From Hanleya hanleyi (taxonomy: Eukaryota > Mollusca > Polyplacophora > Lepidopleurida > Hanleyidae), in NCBI GenBank assembly GCA_036873755.1, contig JAVTVY010018946.1, positions 1 through 64,000 of the forward strand: DNA of 64,000 nucleotides. Reading direction: 5' to 3'. The notes beneath the pieces were generated by a model. It had not been told where the DNA came from, searched no databases, and worked only from the letters and a program-made list of their open reading frames with translations. Positions within the stretch are counted from its first letter, which is position 1; each line of letters begins with the position of its first letter. The position numbers and the translations under genes are program-made. This document shows, in pieces, positions 43,781 through 55,178 of the stretch.

Positions 43781-45489
43781 GTGTATGCAGTTTCCAGTAA
43801 CTCGGCAGCCACCTTGTTCACTGCGTTGTCATATCACAGAGAGCTCGACTCATTCTTGGCGACTGCTTTATGCGAAAAGCAATAGCCTTATTGAACTGTC
43901 GGTGCCATTGGTATATAGTTTTGTGTGGTTGGTTTATAGACAACTATATTATAAATGCATGAGTAATGTTTGATGATGATGCAAAGTTTACTTGCAAGCC
44001 CTTGCCGTCAACTGCTGTGACCAAAAATGATGGAAGTTTCAAGATTCAAGTTCTAGTTTAGTTTTATTCTGGACACAATCTTAAATAGAGGCGGTGACCA
44101 GCAGTCAAGTGGCGGTCGCTGTTACAGATATTTTTGGTGACAACGCTCAGATTCAATTGGACTCAAGAGGATTTGGTAGTGGAATGCGAGTATACAGCAA
44201 AAAAAAAAGGTTTTTTTTCTAAAAAGTAGAAAAAAGATTTAGTTTAGACGGTAAATCTAGAAGCTAGATTCTAAAAATGCTGTTGCGTTTCTAGAAAGAA
44301 GACATATTTTCTTGCGGTTTAGAAGACATAATTGGAAAAATATTCTTGAATACCTAACATAACTTCCACATTTACCTCAACCTGCAACGTGTTAAGTCAC
44401 CAGTTCTGAATCCTTTGAAATATTTTAGGTCATAGAATGTCATTCTCTTGTTTTAAGAAAAATAATCTGTCCATGGTGTGAGAGATTTTTTCTTTATAAA
44501 ATCCTTAAACTTGTTGAGAATAATGTTCTTACCCCAGGGACAAATCCCAAAAAAGCAAACATTTTTTGCTGTGTAATAGGTGACAACTTGACGATGATAA
44601 TATTAATCTGCAAGGTAAAAGATCAAGATCGTCGTCATACCATTGGTGAAGACGTTTGCATTTTCATTGTGCAGCTGCAAAAACTGTACGGTAACGGGTT
44701 CCCTGCGGAAACTTGTGTTCATGGATGGAAACTTTGAACCAAATTAAAAATTTCGGTCATTGTTGTGGTGATCGCCTTGATGAATGACATCCCAGTTCAA
44801 TGTCGTCTTAACACATTGCCGTAATGGACGAGACAGACACGAAGAGAGCTCATGATGAGCAAGTGAAATCTCTAAGGGCAAGGCACAGATAATGCATGGT
44901 ATAGCTGCTGAATTTCAAGGTTTTGCTTGAACTCGAATCCGTGGTCGTGATTTTGCAATTGATTTTTGTTTGTTTCTATCCCCACTATGTCTGGATTGTG
45001 CATTTGGTTGTCGGCTGTTGCTTCATTTCGGTTTTTACAAGATTTATAACAATGTGAAATCATGCTGCTAGTTGAATTTGGAGCTCTGCTATTTTCACCT
45101 CTCTCGCTCTGGTGGTAAAACATGTGGGCCACTGCTCAAAAGGTATTGAACAGTTATGGTTCTCCATGTACAAGATACAATGATCCAACCATTACACGAA
45201 ATATCTTCTCGAGGTCTTCAAAATGGCGGTAATTTAGGAATCAGAATCTTCAATCCAGCTCCCCTATACTTGCACCAACTTTGTTTTCTGAACTTCTGGT
45301 TTCTGAGAATGAAAATTCCTGTTTAAAACAATTCTTTTTTTTCCATGATAATTCTTAAGTGGTAATGGATCCGGGAACAATATTTTCCATGTTAAATTAA
45401 ACTCATCTCCAAGAATCAGACTCACATCATTACATTGTTTTGTCACTACACGAGTTCAATAAAACTGTACCGAAATACATAAACGTTTA
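43781..45489. other. No gene recognised
   Basis: Short frames only. A small ORF at 44824-44892 (MDETDTKRAHDEQVK) is too short to support. Confidence 0.35.
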
Positions 45490-45754
45490 GGCCATCCAAA
45501 ATAATATTTCTGTTTCTAGTAACCCTACCTACCCATATATTTTGCAGTCGAAAAAAAACGTTTGGGTAGACAATTTTTTTTTATTTCTATGTTTTTTCAG
45601 CAGTACTCCGTAAAATACTATACAAGAAGGTCAAAAATCCACACACAAAAAAATAAATAAATAAATAAAAAAAAAGAAATAAAAAAATTAAAATTCCTGC
45701 CTACCTACCTACCCAAATTTGGTTACTGGAAACAAAAATATTATTGTGGATGCT
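45490..45754. mobile_element. GGCCATCC MITE, uninterrupted copy (about 265 bp)
   Basis: It shares both arms with 32551-34225 and shows the unsplit middle (GAAGGTCAAAAATCC). An ATAAATAAATAAA microsatellite occupies the centre. Confidence 0.75.
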
Positions 45755-45797
45755 CAGGATCGGACTGCAGCTCGCTGAATCTGTTACAATCTCTATA

Positions 45798-46188
45798 CAC
45801 AGTCAAAACAATGGTAATAGCTATCTCAAAAAAATGACGACAGCCTCACCAATAAATAATGACCAGTTAGAACCATCACCATTTTCCATCACCATCATTA
45901 TATGGTGAATCATCAATTATTGGTGATGGCCATCACCAGTAAGGGGACCTGAATCTACACACCTTGCTGAGCGCTCTCACCATTGCCATCACCATTTATT
46001 GGTGAGAGGGTCTGGTCCTCATCAATAAATGGTGATGACCTAGAATCGCACTAATTGCTTCACCGGCGATGACCAGTCCCCTTCACCAATAGTGTTGATG
46101 AACTTACCCCTTCACCCTTTCACCCTTTGAGGACACGGCCTCGACACCAATTATTGGTGACGGCCCGTCACCATTTTTTTGACTGTTG
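45798..46188. mobile_element. 391-bp MITE with CACAGTCAAAA ends and GGTGATGG motifs
   Basis: The terminal inverted repeat is CACAGTCAAAACAATGG against CAACAGTCAAAAAAATGG. The interior is dominated by alternating TTGGTGATGG and CCATCACCA motifs, so most of the element can fold. I see no clear target duplication. Confidence 0.65.
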
Positions 46189-46524
46189 AATGATTGATCA
46201 GAGAAATATTTCCAACATAACATCCAAGTTTATTCATAGCAGCAAGGTCCTGTAAAATTCTGTTTATAACAATCCGTTTCTGCATGCATAACAAAAAGCA
46301 AGCAATCCCGAGCTTCATATATTTGCATTCACATTTATTTCAGATTACTATGAACAGCAGATGTATTGGTGGTATAACTATACTGTGGACAGAGTGCAAG
46401 CAATGTGCCGGCTGCTAAACAATCCGTATTAACTCCAAGCGAAGACGAACGATTAAAGAGGTTTTGATCCAAGCCATGAAGACGAACACATTGAACATGT
46501 TGAATGGAGAGAAACATTTAACCC

Positions 46525-46723
46525 TTATTCATAAAGCTTTGCGACGGACTCTTGAATGGTTAACTTATCCATCAGTGTGACCTGGGAACAAGGTTCTTCC
46601 TGATCTGGGTGCTTGCATTGGACAGCAATCGTTATGATGACAGTAGAGTTTCGGTTTGACTTACCTGATGGAGAAGCCTGGATGATAATTAAAGTGATGC
46701 ATGATGACACGAGGACCAGTAAC

Positions 46724-46725
<2 letters not shown>
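46525..46725 (-). CDS. Candidate small secreted protein (66 aa) or first exon
   Basis: The frame starts MLLVLVSSCITLIIIQASPS, a convincing signal peptide with an A-S-P-type cleavage region, and continues to TAA at 46525. A consensus donor CAG|gtaagt sits at 46665/46664 directly after the signal peptide. The peptide may therefore be a separate first exon spliced either to an exon outside this frame or across a 60-nt in-frame intron to ..DQEEPCSQVTLMDK. Upstream in frame lies only an ATC/ATG microsatellite. No family is recognised and expression is unproven. Confidence 0.35.
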
Positions 46726-46756
<31 letters not shown>

Positions 46757-46765
46757 TTGATGATG
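46723..46765. repeat. (ATG)n microsatellite
   Basis: About fourteen near-perfect ATG/CAT triplets with one GTT interruption abut the start codon of the candidate secreted protein. They explain the poly-Met, poly-Ile and poly-Ser frames here. Confidence 0.9.
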
Positions 46766-47816
46766 ATGATCTTCCTCGTTGACGACTGCCAGGCTGATGT
46801 CGATGATTGCATTTTTGATTGTGCCACTGCTGATGTAAATGGAATGTCAACAACCGATGATGACCAGACAACCAATATTCTGCAACGGCGTAAAATGATC
46901 CAATTTTATCTGATTACATTGATGAACAATTCACAGTTGTGAACCCTAATGATGACGGGGATGATGGTGACGATGATGATGATGTTGATGAACACGAGGG
47001 CTATTCCGATGACTGATGATGTTAATTATGATGGCGAGGATGCATGGGGGTGATGATGATGACGGCGTTAGGTATTCTTTCATTATTGAATTGCTATCGC
47101 AAGCCTTTATATATTGCGGAGTATCGCGACGAAAACTTATACAGACGTTGACCTCGGGCGAACAAAGAAGCCTATTGATTCCAAGGTCGACGCCAAGATA
47201 ACAGTTTGACACGATGCCAAACACAGAGTCTATAACTGATGCATTTGTCTGATCAAACTCGGGTTGTGAAGAAAGTTTTGCGACAAAAGTCCTGGTATAA
47301 TTCGGCTTTCGGGCACAGACAAACTCTATAAATATGTCATGGTCACTCAAAGTGTGCCATAGCTGAGGCTTTATGTTTTTCGTGAGCTACAGTGACTTCA
47401 GTTATCATTGTCACGAAGTCAAACTCCAAGGTCGCCTATTGATAGGGATATCATAGGCCTACTGCGTTTTCAACATTTGCCAAAAACCGTTGAACTCTTG
47501 TTTTTGTTCAAGCACGATCAAAAATACACTGAGGGCGACGTGCTGACGACTTGAGGGAAAGGTCTCGCGATCACTGACTCTATTAATACAAAAGACCGCG
47601 ACAGGTCAATGAATGCCGCAGTTGACAACTAGAATGATAAATTATAGCTATTACTATAACTCCTTGTTCATTTTTGTTAAAAATATATAATAAATTTGTA
47701 CGATATTATACAGGACATCACCCAATTATATCACAAATGATCTATTTACAGGAAAACATTGTAAAACAAATTGTTAATACATAATAACAGTATCTGTGTA
47801 TTTCCAGATTAATACA

Positions 47817-47895
47817 ATGGGTTCTAACGGAGTTACTGTTCTTGTTGACCCGTCCTTCTCGCCCGATTCCCAGATTGACCCAACTACGAGATTTG
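47817..47895 (+). CDS. Acidic KEN-box gene, coding exon 1
   Basis: The exon starts at 47808 after acceptor tgtatttccag, so 5' UTR lies upstream. ATG is at 47817 and the donor is TTTG|gtacgt. It encodes 26 codons plus one base, ending QIDPTTRF. The +1 end phase fits the exon at 49073 and two shorter alternative exons. Confidence 0.65.
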
Positions 47896-50758
47896 GTACG
47901 TATATTAGAAATGAACCTATAGTCTGTCAGTGTAATGGGCATAGGGGTATGATGGGGTGGGGTGGAGTGGGGGCGAGTCAGTGATCATCACTCCATCGTT
48001 ATTACATTCAAATCTGATTCATCGACTACTTTCCATTGTCTGTTCTGAATTTTCCATGATTTCTTTTGCTTTTTTAAGATGCCGTTGGCGTTATGATGGC
48101 TATGATGACATTGGGATTTGTGTCCCTTCTGATAGTCCCTCCGTCTTTAGTTTAATATGTCGAGAAAAATATCCTGACTGGGTTAGAAGATAGGCGCCGG
48201 AGACTTTTATCCACCGGAAAATCTAAGCATCCACACCGCGGCTTCTCGTCCTATTTGTTATCGCTGCTTAGAATCTTAGCTCTGGACAGTGTTGCCATTC
48301 TCATAACATTGAGCACTTAAGAAGGTTCCAGACAATTTGATAATAAAATGTCATTCTTCTTATATTTCAACAAGAGGTAGCTCAAACCTTTAACATTCAA
48401 AATATAGGATAAAATTCAGGTGTCGCCAGACTTATTTTTGCATAATCGAGGAATTTATATGGTCTACGATAATGGTTTTACCATATACTAATGTATGGGA
48501 TTGGGATTAGATAGGAATTCTATGAAGAATGCCTCTATTTTCATAGAAAAAGCTCATATTTTCTAAGAAGTTAAAATATCATTTTCTCCAAAATGCCTCA
48601 ACATCTTTCTGGAACCAATTAACCAGATTTCGCTAAGTCAATTTGCCACCGTTCCCTCGTTAAGGTCGCATAGCCTTAAAATCTGGAAAACACAAACCCC
48701 ATTTAAAAAATCTTTTCTATTAAATATCGCTGTTTTGGTAGATGCGCTGAAACATGCGCAGTAGAGGTAAAATTGGATTTGTCTAGAACAGTCTTAAATC
48801 AGCTTTGGATTTACGTAAATAACAAGGCGTATCAATAGATTCGGAATTATTTTTTTTTCTTGCTGATAAAGATCCGAATTAGCATGACTAAAGCGAAGAC
48901 TGTTAGACTGTCTGCAAACATCATTGATTAGTCATATTCCGAAAGAGATAAAATAGGAAAAGTTATTGAAAATTATCCGAAATGTGCCAAAATGCGTCTA
49001 GAATTAAAAAAAAGCTACAAGTTTTGCAGTCTTTTCCGATGAACGAAATGTCCTTATTTCCTTCCATTTTAGTTTGGCAGCGGTTGGCAGATGCTAATCG
49101 GGAGTACGACAACTGTGTGGAATATATAGAAGCTATGATTGAGGCGAGCAAGTCTGAGGAAAATGATGAAACAGGTAACTGCAGTGAACAATCTTTGCAC
49201 ACAATTTCCCCGTTATATATTGTAACCGTATCATCTTATCTACAAAGTGTCCCTCTCTCTCAGATAGTCAGAAGACGATATCGGTCAAATGTCGACGTTG
49301 TATCGTAACGTTTGTAATTTGTTAGAAAACGAACGTTGATACGGACGTGCACATTTGGTCTTTTCAATGTTGACTCAACGCGCAAATTGACCGTCGTACA
49401 AAGTTTGCATAAACACTCCCAGCAGCGTCCTTGATAGCAATTTAGCATTGCAGAGAGAGAGATAATTAAGGTTTAACGTCGCATTCAGTTTAGCATTGCA
49501 GCCCTATATGCCGTTAATTTTGCTGACTGAATTAGCGTTGAAAAGGTATCAGATGGTACTATCATATATGACACGCGACGTATCAACATGTGTTGGGTAA
49601 CGTTTGTATTGTGTTAGAATATGAACGTCGATGCAACGTACATATTTCGTCAATACCCTCGCCTGACGTCTTTTCAACATTATTTAAATCAGCAAAATAA
49701 CATCATACAACGTTTGCGTTAAACCTCATAACAACGTTGTACTACTGCTAAAATACTATTTCACTTTCGTGGTTCGGCACATCAATGCTCAACGTATCGT
49801 ATGTGTGTGTGTTCTATCCAGGTATTGGTGGGAAAACGAAATATTCGCAGGTCAAAATGATGAGAGATTGGAGAGAACTGTTATTTAGAATATCTTCAAA
49901 GTTATTGACGTCATCATTGTTGTAAAATTCGGCAGCAATTTCCAGCAAACTTTCTAGATATCCTGGCACCGAACAGGCTATCATGTCTAAACTAAGCAGA
50001 AACTGAATGTGTTGCTCTTCCAACAGGTAGTTGGTCAATACTGAAGACTTGTTCATTGCTCTTTTACAGATAACGATGAGTCATTGCTCCTACAAAGTGG
50101 ACAGGCTGAAATTGAGGAGGACTCAGAGCTAGGTGATACTGAAGAGGAGAGTGAGGAGATGGAGTCAAACACTGAAGATAGTGAGGAGGAAGAAGATTCA
50201 GAAGAAGGAAATAATTATTCAGAACAGGAGGATAGCGAGGATGAGGAGGAGGATCCAGAGGATGACAATCGCCAGGAGGATCCGATTGAAGAGCTCCTCC
50301 AGCTATTTGAGTTTGAGGAAGATCGCAGATATTTACGGCGTGCCTTCTCTGATATGTTAGAGAGAACGGACTTTGAACAAAGACAATTGTTACGTCCTCG
50401 CCACACAGACCCTCGCTTCATGTCACCAGAGGCGAATAAAGAGAATATTTCACCGAATCCTCCACAGGAAGTACATCCTGGCAGACAGTTCTTACGTCCT
50501 CGTCGCAGAGGCCTTGACCTCATGTCAGACTCTGAGGCCAACAACTTCTCACAAACTCCCGAACGTTTCCTTGTCCAACCTCCGGTTCCTGTAGACCAGA
50601 CTCCTCCAGGGTTTGTTGTCCAACTTCCGCTTCCTGTTTACCAGAATCCACCACGTTTCGCTCAACATCCTGATCGTCCTCAGAACCGTAAAAGAAAGAA
50701 CTGTTCTTCCCGAGATGAAGAGAGCCGGGGGAAAAGGTCTAGGACCATTAGGCTGTAG
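47817..50758 (+). CDS. Unrecognised acidic nuclear-type protein with KEN box, 3 coding exons
   Basis: Three plus-strand exons join in phase: 47817-47895, 49073-49174 and 50070-50758, predicting 289 residues. The N-terminal 61 residues are MGSNGVTVLVDPSFSPDSQ..., then a helical stretch WQRLADANREYDNCVEYIEA. The last exon opens with an acidic run of Glu, Asp and Ser (about residues 70-125), then ELLQLFEFEEDRRYLRRAF, then a proline-rich half containing two related blocks (RQLLRPRHTDPRFMSPEANK and RQFLRPRRRGLDLMSDSEAN) and two PPVPV/LPLPV-type repeats. The first block runs into KENISPNP, a KEN-box-like APC/C degron. The C-terminus is basic (RKRKNCSSRDEESRGKRSR), consistent with a bipartite nuclear signal. 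I cannot name a family, and low complexity makes similarity easy to over-read. A nuclear, possibly cell-cycle-regulated protein is inference only. Confidence 0.7.
49073..49174 (+). CDS. Acidic KEN-box gene, coding exon 2
   Basis: The acceptor is ccttccattttag and the donor ACAG|gtaact. The 102 nt begin with two bases completing a Val codon, then WQRLADANREYDNCVEYIEA and an acidic end SEENDET. The segment is helical in character and has a typical protein composition in this frame only. Confidence 0.7.
49454..49488 (+). mobile_element. 35-bp SINE-head insertion with 13-bp target duplication
   Basis: The insert AGAGAGAGATAATTAAGGTT plus TAACGTCGCATTCAG lies between two copies of TTTAGCATTGCAG (49441-49453 and 49489-49501). 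It is in the last intron of the acidic KEN-box gene. Confidence 0.85.
50070..50758 (+). CDS. Acidic KEN-box gene, terminal coding exon 3
   Basis: The acceptor is attgctcttttacag. The exon opens with two bases completing Asp, then NDESLLLQSGQAEIEED, and stays open to TAG at 50756-50758. It holds the acidic run, the duplicated LRPR-x-x-x-DxxMS blocks, the KEN box and the basic tail. An AATAAA follows about 150 nt after the stop. Confidence 0.75.
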
Positions 50759-50907
50759 TTAGACTCTGAGGCTAAACATCAGGTTAGTAGAATTTGGAAA
50801 AACGTAATATATAAGAGAATGGAGAATATTCCAGATATACAGTGGTGATGAGACCGATGCCTTGTAAACAATACTAGGCTATTTACAGAACTTTGTACTT
50901 ATTAATC

Positions 50908-50913
50908 AATAAA
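50908..50913 (+). terminator. Candidate poly(A) signal of the acidic KEN-box gene
   Basis: AATAAA lies 150 nt after the TAG stop, a normal spacing. A second AATAAA occurs near 52438 and could serve a longer transcript. Confidence 0.45.
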
Positions 50914-51169
50914 ATATTTGTCATATGTAGATGGAAACAAGGCAGTTGCCACATGCACAGGTACAATAAAAGCGTACCTGAGATACAACACATATCACGA
51001 ATCGTTAGATTCTTGGCATGTGCTTTAGAATAGGTCAACCAGAAGACTATACTGTGAAGCCATGTGACTCTGTCAGTATGTCGGCACCTCTTCCCACTTC
51101 CCTTATATGTGTTGTAATTCTGACTACCACCCATATCTCTTAAAGTGTTACAAGCCAATGAGATCCCCA

Positions 51170-51655
51170 CCCATTGCTTATCTCTCCCTCGCTCTCTCTC
51201 CCCCTCTCCCCTCTTTTCCCTGTCGCCTCTCTCCCCCATCTTCCCCTCCCTCCTCTCTACTTCATCTTACTCTCTCTGTCCTCTCCCTCCTCCCCCCTCA
51301 CTTCTCTCTCCTCCATCTTATCCTCTCTCCCCCTCCCCCTCTCTCCCTCATCTTCCTCTCCCCCTCCATCCTCTCTCCTCTCTCCCCCATCTTCCCTTCT
51401 CTCTCCCCTCCCTCCTCCTCTCTCTCCCATGTTCCCCTCTCTCTCTCCCTCCCCCTCCCTCTCTCCCCCATCTCCCCGCTCCTTCCCCTCCCCACTCTCT
51501 CGGACCGACTCTCCCTCATCTCCCCTCTCTCTCTCTCTCTCTCCCATCTTCCCTTCTCTCTCTCCCATCTTCCCTCTCTCCCCCCATCTCCCCTATCTCT
51601 CCCTTCTCTCTCCCCCATCTCCCACCCCTTCCCCTCTCCCCCTCCCTCCCCTGTA
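51170..51655 (+). repeat. 480-bp polypyrimidine tract
   Basis: The plus strand is almost only C and T (CTCTCTCCC, CCATCTTCCC, CTCCCTCC blocks) with very few purines. All three plus frames and the minus frames stay open over it as artefacts. It lies downstream of the poly(A) signal of the acidic KEN-box gene. Confidence 0.9.
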
Positions 51656-52048
51656 TAGGATTAATTGAATCTTGCTGTTCTATCATTTGTTCATCTCCAA
51701 ATGTATTATTCTGGGTTTTCTTCTGTGTTTTTTTGTTTTGTTTTTTATTTCCAGTGTTCCATGTTATTAATCTATAATTTGTTCATCCGTAAATGTTTTT
51801 TCTATTTTTATTTCCAGTTCCATGTTATTAATCTATCATTTGTTTATTTCTAAATATATTTTTTCTGTTTTATTTCCAGGTTCACTGTCTATCCTGGACA
51901 CAGAAACCAAATACTATATTTTTTCTAAATACTGACAATCTAATATCTCAATAGGAAGCAATGAAATAACTGGGTTATTCAGTTTCTTTCATGCAGTCAA
52001 TTGAATCTAGTCAAACTCATGAAGAATTATCATCTACTTTTACTTAAG

Positions 52049-52325
52049 CTATTTGTGATAAATGTGTCTAAAATACAGAAACATGTGGCAAGTGCGCCTA
52101 ATATATATACATTCTGTAATAAGTGTGCCTAATATATTCATTCTGTAATAAGTGCGCCTAATATATACACATTTTGTGGTAAGTGCGTACGATATATACA
52201 TTCTGTGATAAGTGCGCATCATATATAGAATCTCTGCCAAGTGTGCATGACATGTACCAATCTGTGATGAGTGCGCATGATATATACATTTTGTGATAGG
52301 CGTGCACAATATATACATTTACATA
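52049..52325. repeat. Minisatellite with period about 33 bp
   Basis: Eight diverged units of TGTGATAAGTGCGCATAATA plus TATACATTC. Confidence 0.8.
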
Positions 52326-53180
52326 CTATTTTTTTTACATGTTTGTAGAATATGGTTTTCCTACACATTTTCCTACAAATAATCAAAATACAGTGCTATA
52401 ATATTTTGTTATGAGATTATTGTTCATTTTTAGTGGTGAATAAACCAGTTTTGTTTTTAAACAACGCGTGTTCTTCTCTTTCTTCCCTATGATAGAAGTA
52501 TATCCATATCTGAAGAAATAATAAGTTCGAATAGCGAACCGCGGTCTAACTTTATGAACGTCATTAACAATCCGATTCGTTTCCAGAACTCATTGAAGGA
52601 TACCGACATGTTTTTGTTTTTTTTATCATCATTTGAACTCTTTATTACTGTAATATATAAGTGAGGTTGGCGTAAAGCTCCTTTTAACACAGGTTCCGGT
52701 TTCAACGCTGTCCCTTTTACAATTAACTGGCACTACGAAAAGGGGAGTTTGTGCGCGATTCGTTAGACCGCAATATACCCTTTCTTCTCCCGAACCATCG
52801 AACTTAGGCAACATCAGTGCATTATATCGTCAACTTTTTGTTGCGTATGTTAACTGTGATTGTTCATAAACGTACGTTTTGTTTCGGTATCTGAAAAAAA
52901 AACTGAACATGTTTGTTTACCAATCATATCAACATTTTCACCGAGTCACACGAATGACGAAGTTGACGAATTATTTCGACCGGAGCTCTTACAAGCCTCT
53001 CATTATTCAAAGTACACACGTACCGGTACCATGCGGGTGATGTATTCAATTGTTAATGTGCAACTATGCAACCAATTCGTAATATACCAACCCTCAATTT
53101 AACTTCAAAACGTATAACTGTAAAATGTGATCTTGATTTCCGAATCTTACTTTCTGCATCTAACTTTTGATAAGGGTTTT
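52326..53180. other. No gene recognised
   Basis: No exon-like blocks or repeats were identified. Confidence 0.4.
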
Positions 53181-55178
53181 TATACGCCCGCCATAAGGCG
53201 GACGTATTATGTGATGGCGGTTTCCGTCCGTGTGTCCGTCTGTCCGTCCGTCCGTCCGCCGTGTCCGGTCTATATCTGGGACAGTTTTCTGTCTACAGTT
53301 CTAATTTTTGGTGAGTGGATACCCTATGGGGAGACGATGTGTCGCGTACCAAAATGAAGGTCGAGGTCAGAGGTCAAAGGTCACTGGCCTAAAAAAACAG
53401 GAAATCACTGAAGTGTTTGTGTCCGGTCTACATCTGTGAACGTTTTCTATCCACAGTTGCAAATTTTTGTGAGTGGATACGCTAGGTGAAGACGATGTGT
53501 CGCGTACCAAAATTAAGGCTGAGGTCAGAGGTCAAAGGTCACTGTTGCCTAAAATCAGGAAATCATTGATCGTTGACAGTTTTCTATCTACAGTTCTAAT
53601 TTTTGGTGAGTGGATGCCCTAGGGGGGAATGATGTGTTGCATACCAAATGTAGGTCGAGGTCAGAGGTCAAAAGTCAGTGTGACTGAAAAATCAGGAAAT
53701 CATTAAAAATTTCTAATTTTTTGTGAGTGGATTCAATAGGAGGAAATGAAGTGTCGCATACCAAAAAATAGGTCAAGGTCAAAGGTCAGTGTGACCCCAA
53801 AATCAGGAAATTATTAAAAATAACATTTTTTTGTGCCAGTAGATACATTAGGGGGACACAATGTGTCACCTACCAAAATGTAGGTCAAGGTCAAAGGTCT
53901 GTGACCCCAAAATCGTGGAATTGTTAAAAATCATGATTTTTTGAGTCCATTGAGAAATTACGGGGATTCGTTTCGTCATGTACCGAAATTTAGATCCAGG
54001 TCCATAGTCAAGGTCGCTGTGACCCCAGAATCAAGGTCAAAGGTCAGGGTGACCTAAAAATCAGGAAATCAATAAAAATTACTAACTTTTTATGAGTGGA
54101 TTCAATAGGGGGAAATGAAGTGTCGCATACCAAAAAAAATAGGTCAAGGTCAAAGGTCACTGACCCCAAAATCAGGAAATTATTACAAATAACATTTGTT
54201 GTGTCAGTAGATACATTAGGCGGACACGATGTGTCACATACCAAAATGTGGGTCAAGGTCAAAGGTCAAGGTCACTGTGACCCCAAAATTGTGAAATTGT
54301 TAAAAATCATGATTTTAGTGTGACCCCAAAATCAGGAAATTATTAAAAATAACATTTTTTTGTGCCAGTAGATACATTAGGGGGACACAATGCGTCACCT
54401 ACCAAAATGTAGGTCAAGGTCAAAGGTCAAGGTCACTGTGACCCCAAAATCGTGAAATTGTTAAAAATCATGATTTTTTGTGTCCATTGAGAAATTACAG
54501 GAGACGGTTTATCATGTACCAAAATTTAGGTCAAGGTCAATAGTCAAGGTCACTGTGACTTCAGAATCAAGAAATCTTTGAAAAGTATTTTTTTTGTGCG
54601 TGGATACATTAGGGGGACATGTAGGTCAAGGCCGAACGTCAAGGTCACTGTGACCCCCAAAATCATGGGATTTATAAAAATCATGATTTTTTTTTATGTC
54701 CATTGATACAATGAGGGAAGACGATGTGTCCTGTACCAAAATTTAGGTCAAGGTCAAAGGTCAGTGTCACTGTGACCCCAAAATCAGGAATTCATTACAA
54801 GTCACATTTTCGTATGCCTGTCGAAGACGAGGTCATGCAATGCGATGTTGCGTTCTATCCATTCATCCATTAACATTTGTTGTCCATGCGATAACTCTAG
54901 TTTCAAGGTATGGATTGGTACCAAACTTTGAGTATACCTTACTCGCATGGCAAAGAGGAGCCATACATCAATCGATCAACGGTCAAGGTCACAATCACCC
55001 AAAACTGAATCAAGTATAAGATGTGATATATGTTACATTCTCAGAAGCACAAAATTGTAGACCTTTCTCTGGTGTGCTAGCTACCAATTGGAATCAAGGC
55101 TATTAAACAAACTTGAAATTTGGACCAATATAATTCCAGATATACGGGCATATATTGAAGCCCCTTGGGCTCTTGTTT
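53181..55178 (+). repeat. Family B interspersed repeat, copy 2
   Basis: This is a direct copy of 2277-4098, very similar throughout. The same left hairpin (CGCCCGCCATAAGGCGGACG) follows a T tract, and the same right hairpin with CTTGTTT ends it. It carries one or two additional AGGTCA modules around 54310-54480 relative to copy 1. Confidence 0.78.

Noticed and set aside
46946..47350. 134-codon minus-strand frame starting MSDHDIFIEFVCARKPNYTR
   Set aside because: The composition is partly protein-like, but it ends in a His-rich microsatellite translation and has no splice context, domain or paralogue. Undecided, not annotated.
51107..51777. Overlapping long Ser/Pro/Leu-rich (plus) and Gly/Glu/Arg-rich (minus) frames
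   Set aside because: They are artefacts of the polypyrimidine tract, open in all frames.
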